A DNA stretch of 64,000 nucleotides from Novosphingobium arvoryzae (GTDB lineage Bacteria > Pseudomonadota > Alphaproteobacteria > Sphingomonadales > Sphingomonadaceae): positions 496,001 through 560,000 of the forward strand of contig NZ_BMZD01000003.1 of NCBI RefSeq assembly GCF_014652615.1. Reading direction: 5' to 3'. Positions 42,593-51,100 of the stretch are shown here, one piece after another; position 1 is the stretch's first letter, and each line of letters begins with the position of its first letter. Made by a program: the position numbers and the translations under genes. The notes below the pieces were generated by a model, which saw nothing but the letters and a program-made list of their open reading frames with translations, made no database searches and was not told the DNA's origin.

Positions 42593-43433
42593 GGCACTGT
42601 CAAAGCAAATGCACCTGCTGGTAGCGAGGGCGTTTGAAGGCTAAGCGGCGTCATGTCTCGACGCCGCAAATCCGCCAGTCCCTTCCGCTATTTCAACTCG
42701 TCACCGGAGATCATCCGTCTCGCGGTGATGCTGTATGTCCGCTTTCCGTTGTCGCTGCGAAACGTTGAAGACCTACTATTCGAGCGCGGCATCGACGTGT
42801 GTCACGAGACGGTGAGGCTGTGGTGGAACAGGTTTGGTCCACTGTTTGCTGCAGACATCCGGCGCCAGCGGGTAAACCGGATGCGCGGCTTCAAACACTG
42901 GCGTTGGCACCTTGATGAGATGTACGTCAAACTCAACGGCGAGATGGTTTATTTATGGCGTGCTGTAGACCACGAGGGTGAGGTTCTGGAAAGCTACGTC
43001 ACTCGGAAACGCGACAAATCCGCAGCTTTACGCTTTCTGAAGAAAGCCATGAAACGCCATGGACAGGCAGAAGAAATCGTTACTGATGGACTACGCTCCT
43101 ACCCTGCCGCCATGAAGGAACTGGGCAATGTAGAGCGGCGGGAGATGGGACGCTGGCTAAACAACCGAGCTGAAAACAGCCACCTCCCCTTTCGACGACG
43201 AGAACGGGCGATGCTGCGATTTCGGCAAATGAAGTCCCTACAGAAATTTGCTTCAGTCCATGCTTCCTTCCACAACCACTTTTCCCAGGAACGCCACCTC
43301 GTCGACCGAACCACATTCAAGCTTCGACGCTCGGCCGCACTGGTCGAGTGGCAAAACCTTGTGAACTAAAGAATTGCAAAGTTGAGGATCATTGCATCCA
43401 GTGGAGAGCGGTTCGCATTAGACTGACAGCACC
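42593..43433 (+). mobile_element. IS6-family insertion sequence
   Basis: About 841 bases bounded by imperfect inverted repeats (GGCACTGTCA at the left; the complement of TGACAGCACC at the right) and containing one transposase gene. Flanking octamers are CGGCTGAG on the left and GGTTGGCG on the right, so no 8-bp target duplication is visible. This suggests a deletion or cointegrate-type rearrangement next to it. Confidence 0.8.
42653..43369 (+). CDS. IS6-family transposase
   Basis: The 238-residue protein has the DDE catalytic triad of the IS6/IS26 family: HLDEMYVKLNG, VTDGLRSY, and RAENSHLPFRRRERAM. It has the usual N-terminal CHETVRLWWNRF region. The length is normal, so it is probably active. 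It is the only gene of its element. Confidence 0.93.
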   Translation: MSRRRKSASPFRYFNSSPEIIRLAVMLYVRFPLSLRNVEDLLFERGIDVCHETVRLWWNRFGPLFAADIRRQRVNRMRGFKHWRWHLDEMYVKLNGEMVYLWRAVDHEGEVLESYVTRKRDKSAALRFLKKAMKRHGQAEEIVTDGLRSYPAAMKELGNVERREMGRWLNNRAENSHLPFRRRERAMLRFRQMKSLQKFASVHASFHNHFSQERHLVDRTTFKLRRSAALVEWQNLVN

Positions 43434-43461
43434 GGTTGGCGAAGTCGAGGAAATTCTGACG

Positions 43462-43869
43462 TCAGTTTGAGGGCACCGTCCGTGTCTTGTAGATCGCGGC
43501 ATCCTGTTCAGCCCAAGGCAGATCGATTGCATACCATAGATCCTTAAGCCGCACGGCTGGGGCATTCCGCTCGATCAACAGTTTGTGCAGCACGTTGGGC
43601 GCGAGGTAAGCCAGCCGCACAACCCGCCCGACGTAGGCAGCAGTCAATCCCTCAGCAGTGGCGATGTCCTGGTTGCAGGAGGCTTCCCCGGTCCCCAACT
43701 TACGTTTCCAGCTCCATGCCAGCGCTAGTGCTCGCATGATGTGGGGGTCCACACCGCCATTGTCGTCGTTCGCAACATAGTCGTCTGGCGGCGCGATGCG
43801 CGGCCGTCCGTTCCGCTTTCGGATTACGAGCGGGATAAAGACCGTGGTGATGCCGGCGGCTTCACTCAT
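43462..43869 (-). CDS. Small ParB-like HTH protein of the recombinase module
   Basis: A 135-residue basic protein in which residues about 75-110 (DIATAEGLTAAYVGRVVRLAYLAP) form a ParB/KorB-like helix-turn-helix. Its gene overlaps the serine recombinase stop by four bases and is transcribed with it. Homologues travel with DUF2924 and serine recombinase genes in alphaproteobacterial elements; a role in control or assistance of recombination is inferred. Its 3' part is repeated as remnant A at 39488-39636. Confidence 0.7.
   Translation of the reverse strand: MSEAAGITTVFIPLVIRKRNGRPRIAPPDDYVANDDNGGVDPHIMRALALAWSWKRKLGTGEASCNQDIATAEGLTAAYVGRVVRLAYLAPNVLHKLLIERNAPAVRLKDLWYAIDLPWAEQDAAIYKTRTVPSN
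43493..43641 (-). repeat. Direct repeat copy B (intact HTH gene part)
   Basis: The intact partner of the remnant at 39488-39636, same orientation, about 90 percent identical by eye. Homologous recombination between the two would remove about 4.0 kb carrying the TetR regulon and the IS6 element. Confidence 0.85.
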
Positions 43870-45182
43870 GCAGCTTTGTCCAGCTTGGGCAATTGCAACA
43901 TGTCGCTTACCAACGAGCTAAGCCCGCTGGTGCGAAGATCGAGTGACATGCCTTCCTGGCTGACGACAACGCGTTCGATGAGCAGCCGGGCCGTGCGGTC
44001 CTGTTCGGCCGGGAACAGGTTATCCCAGAAGCTGTCAAAGGTCGCCAATGCACCCGCTACATCGTTCTCGGTAAAGCCCGACCTCGCTGCCTTGAGGGCA
44101 GCACAAGCTTTGGCTGCAATTTCGGGCGCGCGCAGCAGCTGGCGGATCTTCTGAACGACCGCGCTTTCGATGACGCCCGCGTTGAGGCGCACGATCGAGT
44201 CCTGGCCTTCGGTGCCACGGTTCCGCAAGGCGTCCATTGAGATGTAATAGCGATAGAGCCGCTCCCCCTTACGTGTATGCGTCGGCGTCATCGCAATGCC
44301 GGTGTCGGTGAAGATAAGTCCCTTGAGCAATGCGGGGGTTTGCGCACGGGTATTGTTGGCCCGAACGCGGGGACTGATCTTCAAGATCGAGTGGACCTTA
44401 TCCCAGAGCGGCTGGTCGATGATCGCTTGATGCTCGCCCGGGTAGCTGGTGCCCTTGTGAACAGCTTCACCAAGATAAACCCGATTGCGGAACAGCTTGT
44501 AGAGGAACCCCTTGTCGATGGGCCGACCTCGCTTGTTGGTGATGCCCTTGCGGACAAGCTCGCGGGTCAGCCTGGTGGCTGATCCCAACTCGACAAATCG
44601 CTCGAAGATGAAGCGGATCTGTGCCGCTTCTGCCTCATTGATAACCAGCTTGCGATCGACTGCGTCATAGCCCCATGGCACGAACCCACCCATCCACATG
44701 CCCTTGGCGCGGCTGGCCGCAATTTTGTCGCGGATGCGCTCGCCCGTCACCTCACGCTCGAACTGCGCGAATGATAGGAGGACGTTCAGGGTGAGGCGCC
44801 CCATCGAAGTCGTCGTGTTGAATGACTGGGTGACCGACACGAACGTCACCTTGTGCTTATCAAACACCTCAACGAGCCGGGCAAAATCCATCAGCGAGCG
44901 GGACAAGCGGTCGATCTTGTAGACCACGATGACGTCGACCAGGCCTGCACGAATGTCTTCCAGCAGGTTCTGCAAGCCCGGACGATCAAGGTTGCCGCCG
45001 GAAAACCCTCCGTCGTCATAGCCTTCGCGCATGGTGAGCCAGCCTTCGTGACGCTGGCTCGCGATGTAGGCTTCACAGGCTTCGCGCTGCGCATCGAGGC
45101 TGTTGAACTCTTGCTCAAGGCCTTCCTCTGAGGACTTCCGGGTGTAGATAGCGCAGCGGATGCGTCGTCGTGCTTCAGTCAT
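43866..45182 (-). CDS. Large serine recombinase
   Basis: A 438-residue serine recombinase. The resolvase catalytic domain has CAIYTRKSSEEG, with the nucleophilic serine at about residue 17, and VYKIDRLSRS. A recombinase domain with VPWGYDA and GITNKRGRPIDKGFLYKLFRN follows. The usual zinc-ribbon cysteines are absent, so the C-terminal part is a shortened form. The ATG at 45182 overlaps the DUF2924 stop. It would integrate or excise the surrounding element; the attachment site is not identified. Confidence 0.92.
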   Translation of the reverse strand: MTEARRRIRCAIYTRKSSEEGLEQEFNSLDAQREACEAYIASQRHEGWLTMREGYDDGGFSGGNLDRPGLQNLLEDIRAGLVDVIVVYKIDRLSRSLMDFARLVEVFDKHKVTFVSVTQSFNTTTSMGRLTLNVLLSFAQFEREVTGERIRDKIAASRAKGMWMGGFVPWGYDAVDRKLVINEAEAAQIRFIFERFVELGSATRLTRELVRKGITNKRGRPIDKGFLYKLFRNRVYLGEAVHKGTSYPGEHQAIIDQPLWDKVHSILKISPRVRANNTRAQTPALLKGLIFTDTGIAMTPTHTRKGERLYRYYISMDALRNRGTEGQDSIVRLNAGVIESAVVQKIRQLLRAPEIAAKACAALKAARSGFTENDVAGALATFDSFWDNLFPAEQDRTARLLIERVVVSQEGMSLDLRTSGLSSLVSDMLQLPKLDKAA

Positions 45183-45640
45183 CGCGCGCCTCCCTCGGCT
45201 GCACGAAGGCCAAAGAAGCGATATCCGTTCCAGTTGGTGCCGGTGATGGATTTGGCAATCGCCGAGAGCGATTTGTAGCGCTGCCCATTCCAGTCGAACC
45301 CATCTTTGGCAACAACGACCGTGTGCTCGGTCCCTTTCCAATCCCGGATCAGGCGCGTACCGATGATCGGGTTGCGGGGGTCTGAGATCACTGACTTCCT
45401 GACCTTTTTACCCTCGACCTCGTCGGCCAGCATATCCAGGGTGCGGATGATGGGTTTGGAAAGGCCGCCGAAGGCCAGCTCTTGGATCCGGTGGGCGAGG
45501 CGCTGCTCGAGAAACGGGCGGCTGTTGTTGGGAGCAGCGGCATCAAACAGCTTCTCCCACTCCTGCCGTAGCTGCGGCATTGTCATGGTCTTTAGCGCGG
45601 CAAGGCGTGCAAGCACCTGTGGGTCGTCATAGTTCTGCAT
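45179..45640 (-). CDS. DUF2924 protein
   Basis: The 153-residue protein has the DUF2924 pattern: LARLAALKTMTMPQLRQEWEKLF, RPFLEQRLAHRIQELAFGGL, then GTRLIRDWKGTEHTV and GFDWNGQRYKSLSAIAKSITGTNWNGYRFFGL. It is almost always encoded next to a serine recombinase, as here, and may be a recombination directionality or accessory factor; this is inferred from linkage. ATG at 45640 follows TTGGAG and overlaps the previous stop as TAATG. Confidence 0.88.
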   Translation of the reverse strand: MQNYDDPQVLARLAALKTMTMPQLRQEWEKLFDAAAPNNSRPFLEQRLAHRIQELAFGGLSKPIIRTLDMLADEVEGKKVRKSVISDPRNPIIGTRLIRDWKGTEHTVVVAKDGFDWNGQRYKSLSAIAKSITGTNWNGYRFFGLRAAEGGAR

Positions 45641-45858
45641 TAGCGTTCTCCAACTCGGGGGCGTCCCCGGGTTCGACACACGCTCTTGGGCCGCGAGATA
45701 GCGAGTGAACTATCTGCGTCCCCTGCAGATATAGAACTGGACTTTGCGTGCATCCGGATGATGCCTGCCGCGATGATCTGCCCCAACTCGGTGAAGCGCT
45801 GGTCGTCGGTCATGGTGTTGATGGGAGACGGGCTGCTGCCCGCGGAGATGTCGTGCAT
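45640..45858 (-). CDS. Small hypothetical protein of the recombinase module
   Basis: A 72-residue protein with no recognised domain, rich in Ser and Arg at the C-terminus. It has GAGGA upstream of ATG at 45858 and its stop overlaps the DUF2924 start (TAATG), so it belongs to the same operon. Start at 45813 (MTDDQRF) is an alternative. Function unknown. Confidence 0.55.
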   Translation of the reverse strand: MHDISAGSSPSPINTMTDDQRFTELGQIIAAGIIRMHAKSSSISAGDADSSLAISRPKSVCRTRGRPRVGER

Positions 45859-45950
45859 GTTGGCTCAGTCCTCTAAAGGCATGAACCCTCCTACTGATGA
45901 CATACTAGATGCGTCCCAAGTGGAACCCTTTGGTAGCGAATTGCATACCG

Positions 45951-46418
45951 TTATGTAATCCCGCGACTTCTAATCGCAGCTAACACCTTGCGGTTGATAC
46001 TATGGCGTGTGGCAAGTTGCCTTGCAGTAAGATCGCGCTTGCGATGCGTGTCCTGTTGAAACTGGTACTCCCAAGCGTTGATGATCCCCTGGCGGTGGAA
46101 TAGCGCCGCTGCATCAGGGCCTATGCTCTTGTCGGGATTGCTTTTGATCCGCTTGATCGAGGCAAAGATCAAATCAGAGCGAAAGCCCAGAAACCTCTTC
46201 ACACAGACATTGCCAACGTCGACCGACTGGCCAGTTACGCCGTTCTTGATTGTGCAGAGGTCGATGATTGGAAAGTGACCGCAGAGGCAGGCTTCGGGTT
46301 CATCAGCTTGGCTGATACTAACGAGCCTCCATTCTTTACGAGCTGTCTCCCAATCCGTCGCCTTACTCAGCTTCAGGATCTCAGTCTTCAGCTGGGCAAA
46401 GTTGTATCCATCACTCAT
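45951..46418 (-). CDS. Hypothetical protein with CxC motif
   Basis: A 155-residue protein of unknown function. Its middle, EACLCGHFPIIDLCTIKN with three cysteines and a histidine, resembles a small metal-binding site, followed by GNVCVKRFLG with a fourth cysteine. It is encoded just downstream of the S24 repressor on the same strand, as accessory genes of prophages often are. Confidence 0.6.
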   Translation of the reverse strand: MSDGYNFAQLKTEILKLSKATDWETARKEWRLVSISQADEPEACLCGHFPIIDLCTIKNGVTGQSVDVGNVCVKRFLGFRSDLIFASIKRIKSNPDKSIGPDAAALFHRQGIINAWEYQFQQDTHRKRDLTARQLATRHSINRKVLAAIRSRGIT

Positions 46419-46433
46419 CGGCCACCTCAGCCA

Positions 46434-47096
46434 TCAAAACATCTCCCGCCCATACCAGCGTATGCGACCGATGATGTTCACCTCGTCGGCCAAGCAGTCG
46501 TAGGGCGGATAACGGGTGTTGTCCGAAATGATCTGCACGCGCGGCGGATCGCTCATAGGGACGTGCTCTAAGCGTTTGGCCACCAGCCCGAGGCCGTCGT
46601 GGAGCACAAAGATCCCGGGCGGCTGGGGGATCTTCTGGGACATGTCGACCAGCACCGTGTCCCCATCTTCGAGAGTCGGCTTCATGCTATCGCCCTCCAC
46701 CTGCATGACCCGCAGCATAGACGGGGCCGCCTTCAAGCGGTCCTTGATCCACGACCGCCGAAAATGGAAATCACGCCCCGGCTTTGCCTCTTCATCCAGA
46801 ATGGAGCCGCCCCCCATCGACGGGCGAGCATTGACATAAGCAATCCCAATGAAGTCGGACTGCGCGCCCTCATCTAGCGGGGTTTCGCCCTGGACGTCTC
46901 CCTGCCCGTGAAGCAGCCATTCGACGTCGACCTTCACCGCAGCGGCCACGCTCTTGAGACGCTCCAGATTGGGCGTCTGCGATCGGCCGCGGATGATATC
47001 GTACAAGAACGACCGGTTCACACCGGCCAGTGAGGCAACGTCAGCGACGTTCATGCCCAGCTGGCGGATGCGTGCGCGGAGGCGCCTAAAGCGCAT
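46434..47096 (-). CDS. Phage repressor, XRE-HTH plus S24/LexA-type peptidase
   Basis: The 220-residue protein joins an N-terminal helix-turn-helix (MNVADVASLAGVNRSFLYDIIRG, residues about 15-37) to a LexA-type peptidase. The peptidase has S137 in EGDSMKP and K174 in LVAKRL, the Ser-Lys dyad of self-cleaving CI/LexA repressors. An obvious Ala-Gly cleavage site is not seen. ATG at 47096 is chosen for the full helix-turn-helix; the start overlaps the portal stump by 5 bases head to head, so the normal early operator region is missing. It would keep a prophage quiet, but the early genes are gone. Confidence 0.9.
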   Translation of the reverse strand: MRFRRLRARIRQLGMNVADVASLAGVNRSFLYDIIRGRSQTPNLERLKSVAAAVKVDVEWLLHGQGDVQGETPLDEGAQSDFIGIAYVNARPSMGGGSILDEEAKPGRDFHFRRSWIKDRLKAAPSMLRVMQVEGDSMKPTLEDGDTVLVDMSQKIPQPPGIFVLHDGLGLVAKRLEHVPMSDPPRVQIISDNTRYPPYDCLADEVNIIGRIRWYGREMF

Positions 47097-47301
47097 CGAA
47101 CAGGCGCTCGCCAAACAGCTGCTCTCGCCAGCCGACCGGCAGGCAGGGCTCGTGATTGAGTTCAACCTCGAAGGCCTGCTGCGCGGTGATAGCGCTGCGC
47201 GCGCCTCCTTCTACCAGCAGATGCTGACCAATGGTGTGATGGCCATCAACGAGGTCCGTGCCCTTGAAAACCTGCCGCCTGTCGAAGGCGGCGATCCCTG
47301 A
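47092..47301 (+). pseudogene. Phage portal protein, C-terminal remnant
   Basis: The frame encodes only the last part of an HK97-type portal protein: EQALAKQLLSPADRQ, then EFNLEGLLRGD, a NGVMAINEVRALENLPPVEGGD tail, and a stop. The rest would lie to the left, where the opposite-strand repressor now begins, so at least 300 residues have been deleted. It is not functional. It directly precedes the tail chaperone, so the genes normally between them have also been lost. Confidence 0.78.
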
Positions 47302-47321
47302 CACCCTGACGGAGACATTCC

Positions 47322-47738
47322 ATGTTTGACATTACCAAGCTTGCCGCCACCGAGACCTCGATCGTCGAGCTCGTCGGCGGCGATGATGCCCCGCTCTATG
47401 ACGACAAGGGCAAGCGGCTGACGATCACGGTCTATGGCCCGGGAACGAAGGTCTATCAGCGCGCGCAGCAGCGCCAGCAAAACCAGCTGATGGACAAGAT
47501 CAAGAAGCGCGGGAAGATGGACCAGACGGCCGAGGAAAAGCTCGCCGAGCAGGCTGATTTCCTCGCCGCCTGCACGGTCAGCTTCAACGGCTTTGCCTAT
47601 CCGCCCGCCGATGGCCTCGAAGGCCAGGACCTGTTCCGTAAGGCCTATGCCGATCCCTCGATCGGCTTCATCGCCGCCCAGGTTGCCGCCCACATCAATG
47701 ACTGGGCAAATTTTACGAAGAGCTCGGCCGAGAGCTGA
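47322..47738 (+). CDS. Phage tail assembly chaperone (gpG-like, zero frame)
   Basis: A 138-residue acidic protein with no transmembrane segment, directly before a second reading frame and the tape measure gene, the position of lambda gpG. Residues near the end read WANFTKSSAES before the stop. At codons 129-131 the DNA reads GCA-AAT-TTT, so the heptamer A-AAT-TTT sits in the right phase for a -1 slip. That slip would replace the last seven residues with a 159-residue extension ending at 48193. Chaperones of this type coat the tape measure during tail assembly. Sequence similarity to a named family is not certain. Confidence 0.72.
   Translation: MFDITKLAATETSIVELVGGDDAPLYDDKGKRLTITVYGPGTKVYQRAQQRQQNQLMDKIKKRGKMDQTAEEKLAEQADFLAACTVSFNGFAYPPADGLEGQDLFRKAYADPSIGFIAAQVAAHINDWANFTKSSAES
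47708..47714 (+). promoter_or_regulatory. Slippery heptamer A-AAT-TTT for -1 ribosomal frameshift
   Basis: In the zero frame the codons are GCA AAT TTT ACG (47706-47717), so bases 47708-47714 have the X-XXY-YYZ form. After a one-base slip back, translation continues TAC GAA GAG in a frame open to 48193. The slip frame is closed by TGA at 47699-47701 just upstream, so no other start is available close by. Confidence 0.78.
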
Positions 47739-48193
47739 GCCTCTACGTCCGGCAACTGGCGTGGCTAGGCACCGCGCCCAGGCCGCGCAGCAGCAGTAAA
47801 GCCCGGACAGACGCCGACACCGAACCACTGACCCGCATGCAGCGTATGGCAGTGGACGATCTCACACCCGACATGCCGCCGATCCGCACGCCCTGGATCA
47901 TCGATCACCTGATGGATCTCGGGCCCAGCGAGGCCGGCGCCATGGGGCCGGTGCCCATCTCATGGGCGTCCATCGATCATTGGCAGCGCTGTTCGGGACA
48001 CGATCTTCCGCCCTGGACAACGCGGCTCCTGCGCCGCCTCTCGGTCGACTTTGTCGCCGAGACGGTTCGGGCCCGCGAACCCGATTGTCCTCCGCCCTGG
48101 ACGGCAACTTCCAGCCTCAACCGCGATGAAGTCTCCCGGAAAGTGACCAATGCTTTCCGGGCGCTCATGATCTCGAAGGAGCCAAACCCATGA
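47714..48193 (+). CDS. Tail assembly chaperone T-domain (-1 frame extension, gpT-like)
   Basis: This frame opens at 47702 after a stop at 47699-47701 and codes for YEELGRELSLYVRQLAWLG and a further 140 residues. The first ATG, at 47837, has no ribosome binding site, and 41 well-formed codons precede it, so independent initiation is unlikely. Its stop overlaps the tape measure start by ATGA (48190). The arrangement equals the lambda G/GT pair: a fused protein of about 290 residues, made at low level by the slip, would recruit tail tube protein. Expression by frameshift is inferred. Confidence 0.7.
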   Translation, partial: YEELGRELSLYVRQLAWLGTAPRPRSSSKARTDADTEPLTRMQRMAVDDLTPDMPPIRTPWIIDHLMDLGPSEAGAMGPVPISWASIDHWQRCSGHDLPPWTTRLLRRLSVDFVAETVRAREPDCPPPWTATSSLNRDEVSRKVTNAFRALMISKEPNP

Positions 48194-51100
48194 AGGCCGG
48201 CACCCTCGAGATTGAGCTCATCACCAATGTCGCCCGTCTCCAGAAGGAGATGGCTGACATGAAGCGGTCGGTGGCAGGCGCGATGGGCGATATTGCTGAA
48301 TCCGCCTCGCGCGCGGACAAGGCGCTGGGCTCGGCAGGCGGCGGCGGGCTCACCCGTATGGGCGGATCTGCCAAGCTTGCCAGCCACCATGTGCAGAACC
48401 TCGTCTTCCAGCTCAATGACATGGTTGTCGGTCTGTTCTCGGGGCAAAAGCCGCTGACCGTGTTCATGCAGCAGGGCACGCAGATCGGTCAGATCGGCAT
48501 GCAGGCCGGGATGGGCATCGGCGGCATGGCGCGGGCTCTGGTCGGCCTTGCCGCAGGCGCGGCCGCGGCCGCGCTCACTAACCCCTACCTGTTGGCAGCG
48601 GCGGCGGCCGCGGCGCTGGCATTTGGCCCATTCAAGATGTTCCAGTCCAGCGTCAAGCAGACGGGCGAGCTCGACAAATACGCCCAGAGCCTCGGCCTCA
48701 CCAAGAAGGAGATGGAGAAGCTCGGGCCGGTCGGGATCACCGTCGGCGACACCATGAAGGGTCTCTGGAAGACCGTCTCCGACGGCCTGAACCTCGGCTC
48801 GGTGTTCTCGACCCTCAAGGACTGGGCCACGACTGCGTTCGATGCGATCATGCAGGTCGGCAAATACGCCATCGCCTTCATCTACGCAGGCTGGGTCGGC
48901 GGGTTCGGCGCGATCAAGATCCTCTGGGCCTCGCTCCCCGGTGTCATCGGGGAAGCGGCCGTGGGCGCCGCAAACCTCGCGATCAGCGGCGTCGAGTTCA
49001 TGGCGAACAAGGCCATCGCTGCGATCAACTGGCTTGTCGACCGGGTGAACCCGCTCCTCGACCGCGTTGGCCTCACCACCATCTCGCGCGTCGAGAGCGT
49101 TGCTCTGCCGCGCATGGAAAACAGCTTCGCCGGCTCGACCGCGCGCATGGCGGGTCAGATCCAGAGCGAATTCTCCGCTGCCTTTGGCGATGCTATGTCG
49201 ATGATGAACAGCTTCTCGGCCAAGTGGCGTGAGAACACCATCGCAGCCGCCAAGGCCCGGCTTGCCGCCAAAGCTGACGAGATCCGCGGTGATCCCAAAG
49301 AGAAGACAGCCAAGGCGCATAAGGACACTGAGGCGGAAAAGGCGCTCAAGGCCGCGCAGGATTTTGCGCGCAACCTTGAGCTCGAGACCGCCAAGATCGG
49401 CAAGACCCCGATCGAGATCAAGCGCATGGAAGTCGCCATGGCGGCTCTGAAGGCGCCGACCGACGAGGCGCGCATTGCGATCCTGCAGGCGGGCGAAGCC
49501 TGGGAAAAGGCAACGAAGGCGCAGGCCGAGAAGGAGTTCATTAAGAATACGGTCGCCCCGCTTGAGCTCCAGGTCGCTATGCTCGGTAAATCCACCAAGG
49601 CGCAGGAACTGGCAAACCTTGAGGCCGAAAAAGAGCAGATCGTGCTTGAGCGCGGTGCGGCTGCCTGGGAACGATACCGGGCGGCCAAGACCGCGCTCAT
49701 CGAGCACGATTTTCAGGTCAAGGAGCAGGAACAGTTCCTTCAAAGCCTCGAGGACATGGTCTCGGCGACGCAAGCGGCTGCCAGCAACATGGCCGATGCC
49801 TTCGGTTCGGTGGGCGGCGCGATTGGCGGCATCACCGTCGAGATCGCCCGCTTTGCCTCGGCGCAGGCGGCATCTGCCAAGCGGGTCGCCGATGCGGAGC
49901 GGGAATACGGCAAGACCTCGTTCCAGTATGCCGATGCGCGCGCGGCCCAGGCCTCAGCCGAGATCAACCACTATGGCAATCTGGCTTCTGCGGCGAAGGG
50001 GTTCTTCGAGGAAGGCTCGGATGGCTACAAGGCGATGCTGGCGGCCGAGAAGGTGTTCCGTGCCTTCGAGCTCGCCATCGCGATCAAGAATGCCGCGGTG
50101 AAGATCGGCCTTATCGGTGCGCAGACTGCTGCCAAGGTCACCAGCGACACCGCCATGGCTGCTTCCGACACCGCACGCGCCGGGGTTGAACAGGGCAATT
50201 CGATCATCACGACCGGCATCAAGGCGGTGGAAGCGGTGGTGAACGCGATCCGCTCACTGCCGTTCCCGCTCAACATCGCTGCAGGTGCTGTCACCGCTGG
50301 CGTGATCGCTTCGCTGGGTGTTGCCATCTCGGGAGCGTTTGGGGGATCGGGCAAGGCGCCTGTCACCAATGATGGCACCGGCACGATGTTCGGCGACAGC
50401 GCGGCGAAGTCCGAGAGCATCTCAAAATCCATCGACCATCTGCGCGAGATCGATACACTGACCATGCGGTATTCCGCCGCGATGCTGGCCTCGCTCAAGA
50501 ACATCGAAGCCAATATCGGCGGGCTCACCAATCTTATCATCCGCACCAATGGTTTTGATGCCTCGGCTGCGGGCATCCAGACCGGGACCAAGGCGACAGG
50601 TATTCTCGGCGGGCTGACCTCGGCTCTCACCGGCGTCTCGAACTTTGTCGGTGGCAAGACCGGTTCGCTGATCGGTGCGGGCATCGGTCTTGCCATTGCC
50701 GGGCCAATCGGTGCGGCCATCGGCTTCCTGGGGGCAAAGCTTCTGGGCGGGCTTGGCAAGGTGCTGGGTAGCGTGGTCAATGCGCTTTTCGGCACCAAGA
50801 CCAGCATCATCGGTCAGGGCATTTATGGCGGCGCGCAGTCGCTCGGCTCGATTGTCTCTGGCGGCTTTGATGCGAGCTATTACACCGACATCAAGAAGAC
50901 GAAGAAGTTCTTCGGGATCAGCGTCGGCTCGAGCTATTCGACGCAGTACGCTGCGGCGAGCGCGGAACTGGAGCAGCAGTTCAGCCTGATCTTTTCAGGC
51001 TTCTATGACGCCATCTCGGCTGCAGCCGGGCCTTTGGGCATGTCACTGGATGAGGTGCAGTCGCGGCTCGCGGGCTTTGTCGTCAACATCGGCAAGATCG

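Noticed and set aside
46954..47091. Upstream part of the portal frame
   Set aside because: This part is antisense to the S24 repressor and shows no portal-like residues; homology begins only about 47092.
47837..48193. Independent gene starting at ATG 47837
   Set aside because: No ribosome binding site, and the coding pattern continues upstream to the slippery site; better explained as a frameshift extension.
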